A stretch of DNA of 64,000 nucleotides from Alphaproteobacteria bacterium (lineage in GTDB: Bacteria > Pseudomonadota > Alphaproteobacteria > RF32 > CAG-239), in the NCBI GenBank assembly GCA_015062235.1, contig SUUZ01000005.1, positions 27,129 to 91,128 of the forward strand, given 5' to 3'. Shown in pieces: positions 41,193-51,489 of this stretch. The notes under the pieces were generated by a model. It saw nothing but the letters and a program-made list of their open reading frames with translations, did no database searches and was not told the DNA's origin. A program made the translations under genes and the position numbers. Each line of letters opens with the position of its first letter. The stretch's first letter is position 1.

Positions 41193-41864
41193 ATGTGTTA
41201 TAGTGTTGCTTTTGATACAACGGGAACTAGTTGTAGTATTGCTTTGCTTGATGACGATAAAATAATTTCATCTTTTGAACAGAATATGGATTTTGGGCAA
41301 TCTGAGGTGCTTATACCTAAAATTAAAGAAATATTGAAAAAAAATGACTTGAAATTTAGTTCATTAAATAATTTATTTGTATGTGTTGGTCCAGGATCTT
41401 TTACTGGTGTACGTTCAAGTATTTCTGCAGCTAGGATATTTGGTCTAGCTAACAGTGACTTAAAAGTTTGTGGAGTATCTGCTTTCGATGCTTATATTCA
41501 AGCTTTAGATAAAGAAGATATTGCTGATATAAATGCTGTTATTATTGAAACAAGGAGAGAGGATTTTTATGTTCAATTTTTTGATAAACAACTTCGAAAA
41601 ATAAAAAATGCAGAAGCTCTTTCTCGCGATATAATAATTGAACAATTAAAAAGCAAAGGGTGTCTTATAACTCTGATTGGAGATGGTATAGAAAGATTCT
41701 TGTCCGCGCCTAGTGGTCTAACTTTTCATGCAATAAAAATGCTTGATAGTCTACCAATATATTCTCTGTACCAAGCAGGGATTAAAATGATAAAATCAAA
41801 AAAAATAGACTATCCTAAACCCTTGTACTTACGATCGCCAGATGTTACTACTCCAAAAGGTTAG
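41193..41864 (+). CDS. tsaB: tRNA t6A biosynthesis protein TsaB
   Basis: AFDTTGTSCSIALLDDDKI...VCVGPGSFTGVRSSISAARIFGLA. Confidence 0.92.
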   Translation: MCYSVAFDTTGTSCSIALLDDDKIISSFEQNMDFGQSEVLIPKIKEILKKNDLKFSSLNNLFVCVGPGSFTGVRSSISAARIFGLANSDLKVCGVSAFDAYIQALDKEDIADINAVIIETRREDFYVQFFDKQLRKIKNAEALSRDIIIEQLKSKGCLITLIGDGIERFLSAPSGLTFHAIKMLDSLPIYSLYQAGIKMIKSKKIDYPKPLYLRSPDVTTPKG

Positions 41865-41866
41865 GT

Positions 41867-43357
41867 TTATCTTCTTGATGATATTTCATATCCATTGTTG
41901 TTGTTTACAGCGGAATTAGCAAAAGCAAAATCATTAGAGTTTAAAGAATGTATGCGATACAAAACATCTCCTCTTTCTACTCTGTCACCGACTTTTTTAA
42001 GTAAATCTATGCCTGCTCCATGATGCTGGGCAGCACCAGCTAAAACACCTATTTCGTTTATACGATAATTATCAATAGCTTCTATCACGCCAGATTTGTT
42101 AGCAACAATATCTCGTGTCAAGTGTCCTAACTGAGCTTGTGAGGTTTTTCCTTGTGCATATATAATACGATTTAATGCTTCCAGAGCCCTGCCAGAAGTT
42201 AGTATTTCTTTGGCAACACGATATCCTTGTCCTCCACGTAATTTAGGGTCAAATTCCAGAACTCTACCAGCTAAAAACAACGATTTCTCTCTTAGATCTT
42301 GAGGAGCATCTTCCTTATTTCGCAATATTTTCATAATATCTCGCGCTTCTAATACTGCGCCAACACCATTGCCAATAGGTTCGCTTCCATCTGTAATTAC
42401 CACATCAGTTTCTATTAATAGCAAATCACTAACATGTTCTATAATTTTTCGTAAACGCAAAGCCTCTTTTGTCGATTTTATTCTCGCAGTAGGTCCCACA
42501 GGAATATCGATAACAAGATGAGTAACCCCCGCCGCTAATTTTATAGCTAAAATTGATGATATAATATGTTCGTGCTTGATAATACCCAAAGAACGTTCAA
42601 CAGAAGATATTATTTTACAGGTAGTAGTTGTGGGTAGTGATGTATAATCAACTATAGCCCCTCGGTTTTCTTTTATAAGCTGCTTAAGTTTTATATCATC
42701 AAAGTTAACATTTGCTAAGACTGAAAAGGTATCAGCTACTCCAGCACAAGAGGTTAAAGAGCGAGCAGAAGTTTTTGGTATTGGTAAGCCGTACGCTGCA
42801 ACAATTGCTGTAATTATAATATCCGTCTTGTTTCCTGGAACCCCTCCCAGACAGTGATGGTCAACAACGATCGATTCATTATCCCACGTCAAAGTATTGC
42901 CATCAACCAAAGCCTCAGTCATTGATGAAACCTCCTGAGGTGTTATAAAAGATCCTGTTGCAACAAGAAATGAGGTGATATCCATATTTGAATAGCGTTT
43001 AGTAGCAATATCTTTAATGATACCAGAATACTCACTGCTAGATAAAATGTTTCCCTCCATTTTTCTTTTAATATAAGCAATAGATTGAGGTGGATTGGCA
43101 AGGCTCACAGTTACTTTTGCTCCCTCTGGTAAATTTAACATTTCAAAAGCAGATTTATTTAGTCCTAATTCATCGGCGGCAACGATGTTTTCATCATCTA
43201 CAATTTCTAAAAAAGCAAAAAGCGGAGACGCTCCTCCGTGAATTTCCATTTTAACAATACTATTAGTATCATCAACTTTATATGCGTCACAATCTTTATG
43301 CAAATAGACAACATTTTCATTAAAAGAATTTATTGCAATATATTTTAAAGATAGCAT
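41867..43357 (-). CDS. Thymidine phosphorylase family, long (AMP-phosphorylase-like) type
   Basis: VDHHCLGGVPGNKTDIIITAIVAAYGLPIPKTSARSLTSCAGVADTFSVLANV; ~80-aa N-terminal extension. Confidence 0.88.
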   Translation of the reverse strand: MLSLKYIAINSFNENVVYLHKDCDAYKVDDTNSIVKMEIHGGASPLFAFLEIVDDENIVAADELGLNKSAFEMLNLPEGAKVTVSLANPPQSIAYIKRKMEGNILSSSEYSGIIKDIATKRYSNMDITSFLVATGSFITPQEVSSMTEALVDGNTLTWDNESIVVDHHCLGGVPGNKTDIIITAIVAAYGLPIPKTSARSLTSCAGVADTFSVLANVNFDDIKLKQLIKENRGAIVDYTSLPTTTTCKIISSVERSLGIIKHEHIISSILAIKLAAGVTHLVIDIPVGPTARIKSTKEALRLRKIIEHVSDLLLIETDVVITDGSEPIGNGVGAVLEARDIMKILRNKEDAPQDLREKSLFLAGRVLEFDPKLRGGQGYRVAKEILTSGRALEALNRIIYAQGKTSQAQLGHLTRDIVANKSGVIEAIDNYRINEIGVLAGAAQHHGAGIDLLKKVGDRVERGDVLYRIHSLNSNDFAFANSAVNNNNGYEISSRR

Positions 43358-43396
43358 GCCTAGAACCTTAAACTTAAATTCACCTCATAACATAAA

Positions 43397-44263
43397 CTAA
43401 AAAGATGAGTTGTTAAACTTTTTATTTAATAATAACTGCAATACTTTTGCTAATTTTTTGCGTAAATTAATTCTGTCTGTAACAATATCAACCATCCCAT
43501 GTTCTTGAAGGTATTCGGCTCGCTGAAAACCTTCAGGGAGGGTTTCTCTAATAGTTTGCTCAATGACTCTAACCCCTGCAAAACCTATAATACAACCTTT
43601 TTCAGCGATATGAATATCCCCTAACATTGCAAAAGAAGCGGATACCCCGCCTGTTGTAGGGTTAGTCATGATAGAAATATATGGTAAACCTCGTTCTTTC
43701 AATGTATTTATTGCTGCTGTTGTGCGGGCCATTTGCATTAAAGACAAAATACCTTCTTGCATTCTGGCGCCGCCAGATGCAGAAATAATTACCAAAGGAG
43801 ATGAGGTTTTAATTGCAAATTCCGCAGCTTTCACAATTCCTTCCCCAACAGCCATTCCCATAGATCCACCCATAAATGAAAAATCAAGAGCGGCTACTAC
43901 AGTTTTTATTGTGCCAATTTCCCCATAAGCTACCACAATAGCATCATCATTTTTTGTCAAACGTCTATAAGCTCGCAGGCGATCACTGTATTTTTTTGAA
44001 TCTTTAAATGAAAGAGGATCATCTTGTAATTTGGGAAGAGTAAGAAGTTTGTATTTAGCATTATCAAACAGCATATCCAATCTTGTTATCACGGGTAATT
44101 TAAGATGATGTCCACAAAAAGAACATATAAAAAAATCTTTTTCTAACTCTTTATTAAACAGCATTTGTCCGCATTCGGGGCATTTTGTCCATAAATTATC
44201 TGCGATTTCTTTAGATGTAGTCCTCTTTATTTTAGGTCTAACAAAATCTGCGATCCAATTCAT
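43397..44263 (-). CDS. accD: Acetyl-CoA carboxylase carboxyltransferase beta subunit
   Basis: CPECGQMLFNKELEKDFFICSFCGHH; GGARMQEGILSLMQMARTTAA. Confidence 0.96.
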   Translation of the reverse strand: MNWIADFVRPKIKRTTSKEIADNLWTKCPECGQMLFNKELEKDFFICSFCGHHLKLPVITRLDMLFDNAKYKLLTLPKLQDDPLSFKDSKKYSDRLRAYRRLTKNDDAIVVAYGEIGTIKTVVAALDFSFMGGSMGMAVGEGIVKAAEFAIKTSSPLVIISASGGARMQEGILSLMQMARTTAAINTLKERGLPYISIMTNPTTGGVSASFAMLGDIHIAEKGCIIGFAGVRVIEQTIRETLPEGFQRAEYLQEHGMVDIVTDRINLRKKLAKVLQLLLNKKFNNSSF

Positions 44264-44273
44264 TGTAATATTC

Positions 44274-44672
44274 CTATTTGGTAGGTGTATTGTTTCTTAT
44301 TCCAAAAGCCTTTTTTATACTATCTTTCCAAGTTGGCTTTTGTTCAATCACTGTAGCTGCCTTCATGTTCTCAATATTATTATGCAAACCTTCCATCTCT
44401 TTAACTAATTTTTCTTGCTCTTTTGATAGCTTTTTGTTCTCTTTTTTATGGGCTCTAAGAGAGCTTCGAACAGATCCATACGAAATCCATGTAAAAAACC
44501 AGCCTAAAATGTATCCAATTAGAACCAAAAAGACTATAGCGACGCTTAATGATACTGTTATCTCGATTCCTAAAGGCCATAAGCTAAAAGAAGCCATGTC
44601 ATTATTAACAAAAGCAAAAACCAATAAAATCAACAGTAAAGGTAAGCCAATAATTAACTTAATGATTCCCAT
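44274..44672 (-). CDS. LapA-domain inner-membrane protein
   Basis: Two TM helices, FAFVNNDMASFSLWPLGIEITVSLSVAIVFLVLIGYILGWFFTW. Confidence 0.78.
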   Translation of the reverse strand: MGIIKLIIGLPLLLILLVFAFVNNDMASFSLWPLGIEITVSLSVAIVFLVLIGYILGWFFTWISYGSVRSSLRAHKKENKKLSKEQEKLVKEMEGLHNNIENMKAATVIEQKPTWKDSIKKAFGIRNNTPTK

Positions 44673-44715
44673 GATGTCGCTCCTTACTCACACAATATAA
44701 GGATTAATAAAATCC

Positions 44716-44997
44716 TTAGTTTTTATTTAAAGATTCAAACAACTGCTTTCCTGTTTTAAAGTGGGGTATTTTTCTCTCATCAACTTTTACTTGGTCTCCA
44801 GTACGAGGATTTTTTGCTAAACGAGGAGAGCGAGTTCTTACAGAAAAAGCACCAAACCCACGAAATTCTACTCTATCACCTTTAGCTAAAGAATCAGTAA
44901 TCGTATCAAAAACAACAGAAACTATACGCTCAACATCTTTGAGCATAAGATGAGGATTTTTAGCAGCTATTTTTTCAATTAACTCAGATTTAGTCAT
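44716..44997 (-). CDS. ihfB: Integration host factor beta subunit
   Basis: [67 protein letters not shown]. Confidence 0.93.
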   Translation of the reverse strand: MTKSELIEKIAAKNPHLMLKDVERIVSVVFDTITDSLAKGDRVEFRGFGAFSVRTRSPRLAKNPRTGDQVKVDERKIPHFKTGKQLFESLNKN

Positions 44998-45103
44998 TTT
45001 TTTTCCTTTTTATCACATTTATTAATTAGTTTATACAAGTCTATTTATCAATATATCAAATTTATAAAAAGCCAAGATATAATTTGTTTTTTATCCAAAA
45101 TAT

Positions 45104-46234
45104 TTACTCGTTCACAGTCATATACATTATGCTTTTGTTATTTGTTTCTTTAACCTCTATCGATTCTATTTTTTCTATACGACGATTTATTTTATTTGAT
45201 GATGTTTTAATAGATTCTATGTCTTCACTAGCTAACTTGAAATGCCTTCCAAGATTTTCGACTCTCTCATTAAGGCGACATATATCATCAATAAGCATAC
45301 CCACTTCTTTTTGTATTACGCCAGCCTGTTCGCGCATGTGAGCATCTTTTAATATAGCTCTTATGGTGTTCAACGTAGCCATAAGGGTTGTTGGAGAAAC
45401 TATCCAAACCTTAGACTTATATGACATTTCAACTACATCTACAAAATTTGCATGTAATTCAGCATAAATAGCTTCACTGGGTAAAAACATTAATGCCGAT
45501 TCTGCTGTTTCTCCAGATATAATATATTTCTCTGCAATATCTTTTATGTGTTTTAAAACTGATGATTTAAAAAAACGATTAGCTTCAAGTCTGTCTCTAT
45601 CTGTCTTTGAATTGCGTAAAGCGTGATAGCTTTCTAAAGGAAATTTTGCATCTATAGCAATAATACCAGGAGGGTTTGGTAACTTTAATAAACAATCAGC
45701 TTTTTTGCCATTGCTTAGTAAGGTCTGAAAGCTGTAAGAATTTGGAGGAAGAATAGATGTAACGAGATCATTAAGCTGAATTTCTCCAAAAGCCCCGCGA
45801 GCCTGTTTGTTGGATAATACTTCTTGCAATGAAACCACTTGCTCAGACAACGAAGATATTTTTTGTTGAGCTGTATCAATTTTTACCAGACGTTCCTTAA
45901 GCTCTACCAGTGTTTGGTCGGTTTTTGCTGTATTTTGTTTTAACCCCTCATCAACACTTTTCGTAACAGCCAGTAATTTGTCGTCTACAATTTTTAGCAT
46001 AGCTAACTTTTGTTCGTTTATTGCGGCAAAAAGACGATTCTGCTCGTGAGATGTTATTTCTCCTAATGCGGCCAATCTTCCAGTCAATTCTCCTTGTTGT
46101 TGTAAGACTAGTTCTTTGATCTCGTTATTTTTGCATTTTAATACAACATAAAAAGCTACACCAATAATAAAGAAGAGTGCTACAGCAACAAGTATTCCAA
46201 TATTATCTAAAAAAAAGTTATTCAAATTTTGCAA
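45104..46234 (-). CDS. rmuC: DNA recombination protein RmuC
   Basis: [59 protein letters not shown]...[14 protein letters not shown]. Confidence 0.94.
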   Translation of the reverse strand: MQNLNNFFLDNIGILVAVALFFIIGVAFYVVLKCKNNEIKELVLQQQGELTGRLAALGEITSHEQNRLFAAINEQKLAMLKIVDDKLLAVTKSVDEGLKQNTAKTDQTLVELKERLVKIDTAQQKISSLSEQVVSLQEVLSNKQARGAFGEIQLNDLVTSILPPNSYSFQTLLSNGKKADCLLKLPNPPGIIAIDAKFPLESYHALRNSKTDRDRLEANRFFKSSVLKHIKDIAEKYIISGETAESALMFLPSEAIYAELHANFVDVVEMSYKSKVWIVSPTTLMATLNTIRAILKDAHMREQAGVIQKEVGMLIDDICRLNERVENLGRHFKLASEDIESIKTSSNKINRRIEKIESIEVKETNNKSIMYMTVNE

Positions 46235-47207
46235 GATGGCGCCCCATTTTCAAAAATTTATCAGTTCTTTTTTTCTTTAATTCATCTCCAGTTTGCAGGG
46301 ATAATTCTTTTAGATGGCGAGCAATAACCTCACCAACACGAGATATCATTTCTTGATGATGCCTTTGAGCTCCTCCAGCAGGTTCAGCAATAATCTCGTC
46401 AATGACTCCAAAGCCTCGTAAATCTTGAGCTGTTAAACAAAGAGCTTCTGTTGCTTCTTTTACCTTGTCAGCAGATCTCCATAATATAGAAGCACATCCC
46501 TCTGGAGAAATAACAGAATAAATAGAGTGCTCTAACATAAGTATTCGGTTTGCAGTAGCAATAGCTATTGCTCCGCCAGAACCCCCTTCTCCTATTACAA
46601 CAGATACAAAAGGGACTTTTAGATTTAGACAGCGCTCAATAGTTGAAGCAATAGCTTGAGCTTGCCCTCTTTCTTCAGCCTCAACTCCAGGAAATGCTCC
46701 AGATGTATCCACAAAAGCTATCACAGGGAGTTTAAATTTATCGGCCAAATCCATCAATCTTTGGGTTTTCCGGTATCCTTCAGGTTTGGCCATGCCAAAG
46801 TTATGCTTGACTCTGGTTTCTAGGTCGTTTCCCTTTTCCTGTCCGATAACAACAACAGATTGTCCATTAAAGCGTCCTATGCCACCAATCATAGCCATAT
46901 CATCAGCAAAAGTCCTATCACCACATAATATTTCAAAATCTTGTATCAGCCCTTTAATGTAATCTAAACAATGAGGTCGATTAGGGTGTCTAGCAACCTG
47001 AGTTTTTTGCCAGGGAGTAAGACGTGAATATAGGTGTTTGAATAGTCTTTCAAGTTTTTGCTGTAATCTAGTCACTTCATTTTCAATATTGATACCTTCG
47101 CCAGTACCTAGTTGTTTCAATCGCTTTATTTTTTCTTCAACATCTGCAATATTTTTTTCAAAATCAAGCGCGCTAATTTCATTTAATTCCATAAAATTTC
47201 TCATCAA
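46218..47207 (-). CDS. accA: Acetyl-CoA carboxylase carboxyltransferase alpha subunit
   Basis: [20 protein letters not shown]...[19 protein letters not shown]...[23 protein letters not shown]. Confidence 0.96.
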   Translation of the reverse strand: MMRNFMELNEISALDFEKNIADVEEKIKRLKQLGTGEGINIENEVTRLQQKLERLFKHLYSRLTPWQKTQVARHPNRPHCLDYIKGLIQDFEILCGDRTFADDMAMIGGIGRFNGQSVVVIGQEKGNDLETRVKHNFGMAKPEGYRKTQRLMDLADKFKLPVIAFVDTSGAFPGVEAEERGQAQAIASTIERCLNLKVPFVSVVIGEGGSGGAIAIATANRILMLEHSIYSVISPEGCASILWRSADKVKEATEALCLTAQDLRGFGVIDEIIAEPAGGAQRHHQEMISRVGEVIARHLKELSLQTGDELKKKRTDKFLKMGRHLAKFE

Positions 47208-47356
47208 TAAATAAATTAACCTGATAAACCATATATCATATATTTTTGTAAAAAGCCAATCTATTTTTCTTTTTGTGTAAGAAGCAAGAAAGGTATTTAA
47301 AAAAAGTAATACTCTGTTATTATAGGATACAAAAGATAATTTTTAGGAGTTTTACA

Positions 47357-48511
47357 ATGTTAACTCTCGCATTGTTTGGTGCTGTATTTTCTTCAGTAGT
47401 TTGGCTTGTTTATGCGCTTCAGTTTGTTTTTTCATCATTAAATGGAATATCTTTTTTTGATGCAGGAATTCTCAATGTTTTGCTGTATACTATTTTTGTT
47501 TGTTTTCCATTGTTTATTATATGGGCTATTTATTGTTTTATTGCTCAACAAATTTATAATCGTACGACATCTCGTCAAATGTTTCGCCTGTTTGCGCAAA
47601 TGAAAAAAAATCAAGAATATTCTGATCTTTTAGCTCGTATAATGCTTGAAACGGAACAAAATATAAAAGATTCTTTTATGTTAAGTAGGTTTGATTTGCT
47701 AGTTGCAGATATGAATGAGTTATTGAGTGAGTTTTTGCATAAAGAGCGTTTAATTTCTCAAGAACAGTCAGAACATTTATGGAGTAAAGTTCAAAATGGC
47801 GGAAAATGGTCTTTTGGTAAGGTCGTGATTGAAAACTATAATCGTCAACCTAATTTTCAAAAGAAAATTTTTACAGATGCATCATCAGATAATGTATTAG
47901 CAGGAACGATAATGGAGTTTTGCGCTCGTTATCAAACTTTGATATCTTTACTTGAAAAGCATGATAAAGAAAAAGTTTTTATTAGCATTGTTGAAACAGG
48001 GGTTCTAGGTAAGGTTTATACGGTATTAGCTCCTGTGGCTGATGAAATACATCGTTCTCGGGATATTTTTTCATCATCGGATATGAATCAAAATAAGGCA
48101 GATGCTATTGCTTCGTCGTGCGTAAGTAGGATAGACATTCATTCTAAAGAAGATTATCCTACAAAAAGAAGCTTTTTTGATAGATTTATTCCGTCAAAAA
48201 GGAACATTAAGGAAAATAATGTTACTCCAGATCAAGATGCTTTTTCACAAGCTTTGGAGAGGAGTTTTGGCGAAGATATTGTAAAAGAAGAACCTGTTTT
48301 TGATGTTGGAGCTTCTGATATAATTGAAAATGATATATCTGTTTCAGATATAGAAGATGTTGTTGAAAATACTGACATTTCAGATACTCAAAAAACGCTT
48401 GATAACTTAAAAAAAGAATGGCTGGATTTAGAACCTAAAAGGGAAACTTTTTCAGAAAATTTAACTTACCCTTTCGGCGGATGGACGGATGCTGATAAAT
48501 ATCAGAAATAG
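47357..48511 (+). CDS. Hypothetical membrane protein
   Basis: Start after AGGAG RBS (MLTLALFGAVFSSVVWLVYALQ); two TM helices then cytoplasmic domain. Confidence 0.75.
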   Translation: MLTLALFGAVFSSVVWLVYALQFVFSSLNGISFFDAGILNVLLYTIFVCFPLFIIWAIYCFIAQQIYNRTTSRQMFRLFAQMKKNQEYSDLLARIMLETEQNIKDSFMLSRFDLLVADMNELLSEFLHKERLISQEQSEHLWSKVQNGGKWSFGKVVIENYNRQPNFQKKIFTDASSDNVLAGTIMEFCARYQTLISLLEKHDKEKVFISIVETGVLGKVYTVLAPVADEIHRSRDIFSSSDMNQNKADAIASSCVSRIDIHSKEDYPTKRSFFDRFIPSKRNIKENNVTPDQDAFSQALERSFGEDIVKEEPVFDVGASDIIENDISVSDIEDVVENTDISDTQKTLDNLKKEWLDLEPKRETFSENLTYPFGGWTDADKYQK

Positions 48512-50294
48512 TCTGATAGTAGTCTTGGGTATAATGTTTTGTTTTGCTGCTGAAGCTAAAACAAAAATTTCTGATTCTTTGTCAATATATGGAAAACCCA
48601 AATATCTTCAAAACTTTACAAATTTTTCCTATGTAAACCCTCAAGCTCCTAAAAGAGGAAAAATAACTCTTCCAGAATACGGTAGTTTTGATAATTTTAA
48701 TCCTTTCATTTTTAAAGGAATGGCTTTTTCAGAAGGAATTAATTTAACACATGAAAGTTTGGGTTATATCCCTGTAGATGATCAAACTTCAGTATATCCT
48801 CTTTTGGCCTCTAAATTTGAGCAGCCAGAAGATAAAACGTTTATAGGCTTCATATTAAATAAAAAAGCAAAATTTTCTGACGGCTCACCAGTTTTAGCGG
48901 ATGATGTAATATTTTCTTTTAACGCTCTAATAGATCAAGGCGCCCCTTTATATAAAATTTACTATTCAGACGTGGATAACGTAAAAAAGATAAATGACTA
49001 TCATGTTCGTTTCTATTTCAAAAAAGGATCAAATAATAGAGAACTACCCTTAATTCTTTCTCAATTTAAAATTTTTTCTCACAAATATTATGAGGGCAAG
49101 GATTTTTCTAAACCAGAATTACGTCCATCTTTAGGGAGTGGTCCTTACACAATTTCATCTTTTGAAGTAAATAAATATGTAGAATTACAACGCAATAAGT
49201 ATTACTGGGGGCAAGATATTCCAACTCGTAAAGGTTTTTTTAATTTTGATACGATTCGTTTTGAGTTTTACCAAGATACAACAGTAACTTTACAAGCATT
49301 GTTTTCAGGAAGTATAGATGCCAGAGAAGAGTATATAGCCAAAATATGGGCAAGCGGATACGACAATAAACTTGTTAAAAAAGGCACAATTGTAAAAGAA
49401 GAAATAGCTCATAGTAATCCAGCAGCGTTACAATTTTTTGGCTTTAACACACGCATTAATAAATTTTCAGATAGAAGAGTTAGGCAAGCTATAGGTCTTG
49501 CGTTTGATTTTGATTGGGCAAACAAAATGCTTTTTTATAATCAGTATAAGAGAATATATAGTTTATTTAGCAACACCAATATAGCATCGTCAGGCTTGCC
49601 ACATGGTAAAGAAAAACAAATTTTACAAAAGTATCATAACTATATACCATCTTCAGTTTTTGAACAAAAATACGAATTGCCAGATAATTCTAGTATTGAA
49701 AAACAGCGAGATAATTTAAAAAAAGCAGTTATATTGTTAAACGAGGCAGGATATGATTTTATTGATGGCGTGATGACAAACATGGAAACAGGAGAACCTT
49801 TAACAATTGAAGTATTAGGTAATTCAGCTAATGGAGCTTCTTTTACAAGAGTTATGTTGCCATTTATAAATAATTTACGCAAAATAGGTATAAAAATGAC
49901 GTTTCGCAATCTTGAAGTAAATATATTTAAAAATCGTCTTGATAAGTTTGAATATGAAATGGCAATTTTATCATTTCGTTTAAGTAATTTACCAGGCAAT
50001 GAACAACGTGAAATGTGGGGATCTCAATCTGCTAACATCAATGGTTCGTATAATGTTATGGGTATCAAGAATAAAGCCATAGACGCTATAATAGATGGGC
50101 TAATCAACTCGACAAATAAAGAAAATTATGAAGCATATGTAAAGGCGTTAGATAGGGTTATTATGCATGAATATTATTTTATACCTCAGTGGTATTCACC
50201 AGTAGAAAGGATTGCTTATCACAATAAATTAAAGCATTATAATACAAATATAAAAACAGGTATTGATATTTATTCTTGGTGGATAGAGGATTAA
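48489..50294 (+). CDS. yejA: ABC transporter substrate-binding protein, family 5 (YejA-like)
   Basis: YGKPKYLQNFTNFSYVNPQAPKRGKITLPEYGSFDNFNPF; DQTSVYPLLASKFEQPEDKTFIGFILNKKAKFSDG. Confidence 0.88.
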   Translation: MLINIRNSLIVVLGIMFCFAAEAKTKISDSLSIYGKPKYLQNFTNFSYVNPQAPKRGKITLPEYGSFDNFNPFIFKGMAFSEGINLTHESLGYIPVDDQTSVYPLLASKFEQPEDKTFIGFILNKKAKFSDGSPVLADDVIFSFNALIDQGAPLYKIYYSDVDNVKKINDYHVRFYFKKGSNNRELPLILSQFKIFSHKYYEGKDFSKPELRPSLGSGPYTISSFEVNKYVELQRNKYYWGQDIPTRKGFFNFDTIRFEFYQDTTVTLQALFSGSIDAREEYIAKIWASGYDNKLVKKGTIVKEEIAHSNPAALQFFGFNTRINKFSDRRVRQAIGLAFDFDWANKMLFYNQYKRIYSLFSNTNIASSGLPHGKEKQILQKYHNYIPSSVFEQKYELPDNSSIEKQRDNLKKAVILLNEAGYDFIDGVMTNMETGEPLTIEVLGNSANGASFTRVMLPFINNLRKIGIKMTFRNLEVNIFKNRLDKFEYEMAILSFRLSNLPGNEQREMWGSQSANINGSYNVMGIKNKAIDAIIDGLINSTNKENYEAYVKALDRVIMHEYYFIPQWYSPVERIAYHNKLKHYNTNIKTGIDIYSWWIED

Positions 50295-50298
50295 CAAA

Positions 50299-51375
50299 AT
50301 GCGTAACTATGTTATAAAAAGATTACTTTTAATACCTATAACCTTATTAGGAATATTATCGCTAAATTTTATAATTATACAATTTGCTCCAGGAGGGCCA
50401 GTTGAACATGTTTTAGCTCAATATCGAGGCATGAATACAGATGCAACAAGCTCAATTTCTGGTAGTTCTGCAGCGCACATGGAGGGAGCATCATCAAATA
50501 AATATTTAGGAGCATCAGGAGTTCCTGACGATTTAATAAAAGAGCTAGAAAAGCAATTTGGGTTTGATAAACCTGCATATTATCGTTTTTTTAAAATGAT
50601 AAAGAATTATGCATTATTTGATTTTGGAAAAAGTTTTTATCAAGACAAAAGCGTTGCAAGGTTGATTGTTGAGCGAATGCCAGTTTCTATTTCATTAGGG
50701 CTATGGTCAACACTGATAATATATTTAATAGCAATTCCTCTGGGGGTAAAAAAAGCCATTTTAGATGGTTCTAAATTTGATGTTATAACATCTTTTTTAA
50801 TTGTGGTTGGCGCAGCAATACCTGTATTTTTATTTGCGGTGTTTTTAATAATGCTCTTTGCTGGAGGGACATATTTTGACTGGTTTCCACTACATGGTTT
50901 AACGTCAGATAACTGGAATAATCTATCTTTGTTCGGTAAAATAACAGACTATTTTTGGCATATTACATTACCTGTTATTGCCATGGTTATAGGTGGATTC
51001 GCTTCACTTACAATACTAACCAAAAACTCCTTTTTAGATGAAATAAACAAGCAATATGTTTTAACAGCCAAATCTAAAGGATTAAATTTAAAACAAATTC
51101 TTTATGGACATGTTTTTCGTAATGCAATGCTAATTGTTATAGCTGGTTTTCCTTCTCTTTTAATAAAAATGCTTTTTACAGGATCTTTATTAGTAGAAGT
51201 TGTTTTTTCATTAAATGGATTGGGATTGCTTGGATATCAGGCAATCCTTACAAGAGATTATCCTGTAATATTTGGAACAATGTATATTTTTGCATTGCTA
51301 GGGCTTATCTTAAAGCTAGTATCTGACATTGTTTATTGTTTAGTAGATCCGCGAATTAATTTTGAGTCACGTTAA
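50299..51375 (+). CDS. yejB: ABC transporter permease, YejB-like
   Basis: MRNYVIKRLLLIPITLLGILSLNFIIIQFAPGGPVEHVLAQ. Confidence 0.9.
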   Translation: MRNYVIKRLLLIPITLLGILSLNFIIIQFAPGGPVEHVLAQYRGMNTDATSSISGSSAAHMEGASSNKYLGASGVPDDLIKELEKQFGFDKPAYYRFFKMIKNYALFDFGKSFYQDKSVARLIVERMPVSISLGLWSTLIIYLIAIPLGVKKAILDGSKFDVITSFLIVVGAAIPVFLFAVFLIMLFAGGTYFDWFPLHGLTSDNWNNLSLFGKITDYFWHITLPVIAMVIGGFASLTILTKNSFLDEINKQYVLTAKSKGLNLKQILYGHVFRNAMLIVIAGFPSLLIKMLFTGSLLVEVVFSLNGLGLLGYQAILTRDYPVIFGTMYIFALLGLILKLVSDIVYCLVDPRINFESR

Positions 51376-51408
51376 AATACAATATTTTTATTTTTTTAAT
51401 ATTTTACT

Positions 51409-51438
51409 CTTGCACGAGTAGATTCTGATTCCTATATA
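51409..51438 (+). promoter_or_regulatory. RpoH-type (heat-shock) promoter of dnaK
   Basis: CTTG-N18-CCTATATA, matching the alphaproteobacterial heat-shock consensus as I recall it. Confidence 0.65.
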
Positions 51439-51489
51439 AGCAAATAGAAAGAGAGAAAATTTTATTAATAAAACAAAAAGGATTATAAA

